A stretch of 64,000 bases of DNA from positions 404,020 to 468,019 of the forward strand of contig CAJINV010000007.1 in assembly GCA_905178155.1 (NCBI GenBank). The letters run 5' to 3'. Of the stretch, positions 63,093 to 64,000 are shown piece by piece. A model generated the notes under the pieces. It searched no databases. It was not told where the DNA came from and saw nothing but the letters and a program-made list of their open reading frames with translations. How positions within the stretch are numbered: position 1 is the stretch's first letter; the number at the start of each line of letters is the position of its first letter. This DNA is from Amoebophrya sp. A120. Its lineage: Eukaryota; Sar; Dinophyceae; Syndiniales; Amoebophryaceae. A program made the position numbers and the translations under genes.

Positions 63093-63884
63093 ATGGATAT
63101 CGTCGTGCTCGACACGGAGAACCTCCCGGACCGCACCTATGTCTCCATTCGCATCGGAGACATGCGGCGGCAGGCTATGAGAGTGCACAACTCCCTCTCC
63201 CCCTCATTTGTAATGCAAAATCCCAAATCCTGTTGGTGCCTTGTGGCAGTGGTTGCATTGCAAATTCTGCAAGCCCAAACAGTCCAATAGTTTGGGCATG
63301 AACTTGTCATGCACAGACTCCACGTGTGTTGGTCGTTGTGATGCTGGTCATGCCAGACAAATGAGGGGGAGGGGGAGTCGTGCACTCTCATACAGGCCCC
63401 CTGGAAACCGAAATCCACTTCCAAGCCAACCGCAGTGACCGAAGGCGAGGAAGCCACGACACCCGAAACCCCGTCAAAGCCGACGGCAAGTGACTCCGTG
63501 TTTCATTTTTCCAAATCCTCCCATGCGACCATGAAAGTGGACCTGTTTCAGCACCTGGGCTCTACATCGGTTGGGATGTACAGAATGAAAAACGACGACG
63601 AGCATGTGGAAGAGTTGAAGATTGCGAACACTGCTGCTATGGTGGAGAATACTAGCGAAGTTCAGGAACAAATCATGAAGTTGAAATGCAAATGCGTGTT
63701 TCAAGACGAGAGAGTGGACGAAATGGGCAGGCAAAAGCGGCAGAGCCGACACCAAGTGACGCTGAATGCGACGAAGTATTTGGACGATCACGAGATTCAG
63801 CCGACATTGCAAGCGCTGATCCGGGCGTTGTTGGATAAACAGTATTTGAATTTCTTTGCTTGTCTTCATGCGTCATTCGCATAG
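63093..63884 (+). CDS. Gene G: small protein, possibly C2-like, 1 introner
   Basis: ATG at 63093 (MDIVVLDTENLPDRTYVSIR), stop TAG at 63882-63884. One introner removed leaves 570 bases (189 residues). The opening pattern (short strand, ENLPDRTYVSIRIGD, later FHFSKSSHATMKVDLFQHLG) resembles a degenerate C2 domain, but the calcium-binding aspartates are not clearly present, so this is tentative. The C-terminal half is charged and helical (EVQEQIMKLKCKC, TLQALIRALLDKQ). A longer N-terminus from an upstream Met at 62994 is possible. Confidence 0.6.
63176..63392. mobile_element. Introner G-i1 (family V)
   Basis: TATGAGAGTGCACAACTCCC...GTCGTGCACTCTCATA. TSD CAGGC, exact. Joins ...DMRRQA to PWKPKS. 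Confidence 0.9.
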
Positions 63885-64000
63885 ACTTTGGTTTTTGAAA
63901 CATACATGGAGCAATAATTACGAACCGAAAATTCAAGTTTGTTTCACAACCCAAACCAAAACTACTGTACAGGCCCGAAGACGCGCTCGCCTTCATGGTG
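63885..64000. other. Downstream of gene G to window end
   Basis: 116 bp with no recognisable feature. Confidence 0.4.

Overview
The window is nuclear DNA of a protist eukaryote. At least nine protein genes are interrupted by short, transposon-like introns ('introners'): elements with terminal inverted repeats (TIRs) that sit inside coding sequence and are each flanked by a 4-6 bp target-site duplication (TSD). I counted 62 in nine genes and none between genes. Introners of this kind, with TIRs, TSDs and non-canonical splice sites, are established in the syndinian dinoflagellate parasite Amoebophrya. A relative of Amoebophrya is therefore my best guess at the source, but it is inference. If each element plus one TSD copy is removed (one extra base in three cases), every interrupted gene reads as one open frame whose length is a multiple of three.

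Layout. 1-2.6 kb: simple repeats, a CGAA-rich inverted-repeat element, a 62-bp perfect palindrome and a telomere-like tract. 2.88-3.16 kb (-): small putative mitochondrial protein. 3.6-7.7 kb (-): gene B, 8 introners. 8.9-16.2 kb (-): gene A2, a Cys-rich membrane protein with two homologous domains and 17 introners. 17.05-32.6 and 32.7-44.8 kb: a tandem segmental duplication. Each unit carries a short secretory or membrane gene (E1, E2) upstream of a long gene of unknown function (D1, D2), all on the minus strand. 45.9-47.5 kb (-): gene A1, single-domain paralogue of A2 with one introner. 49.6-58.2 kb (+): a Ty1/copia LTR retrotransposon with TTAA(G) target duplication. 59.6-62.1 kb (+): gene F, a TauD/TfdA-type Fe(II)/2-oxoglutarate dioxygenase with a long N-terminal extension and 2 introners. 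63.1-63.9 kb (+): gene G, 1 introner.

The most informative part is the D/E duplication. Nine introners are present in one paralogue and absent from the other, where a single unduplicated target site is seen; twelve are shared. This records repeated introner gain, or precise loss, after the duplication. One D1 introner has grown to 2.85 kb by acquiring a 92-bp GC-rich satellite array. Another, in E1 and E2, carries a second element nested inside it with the same end structure. Several unrelated introner sequence families share 5'-TAT...ATA-3' ends and 5-bp TSDs, which suggests a common mobilising activity. No transposase gene is visible here.

All gene models come from reading the DNA by eye. 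No transcript, database or alignment evidence was available. Functions are assigned only for the dioxygenase and the copia proteins.
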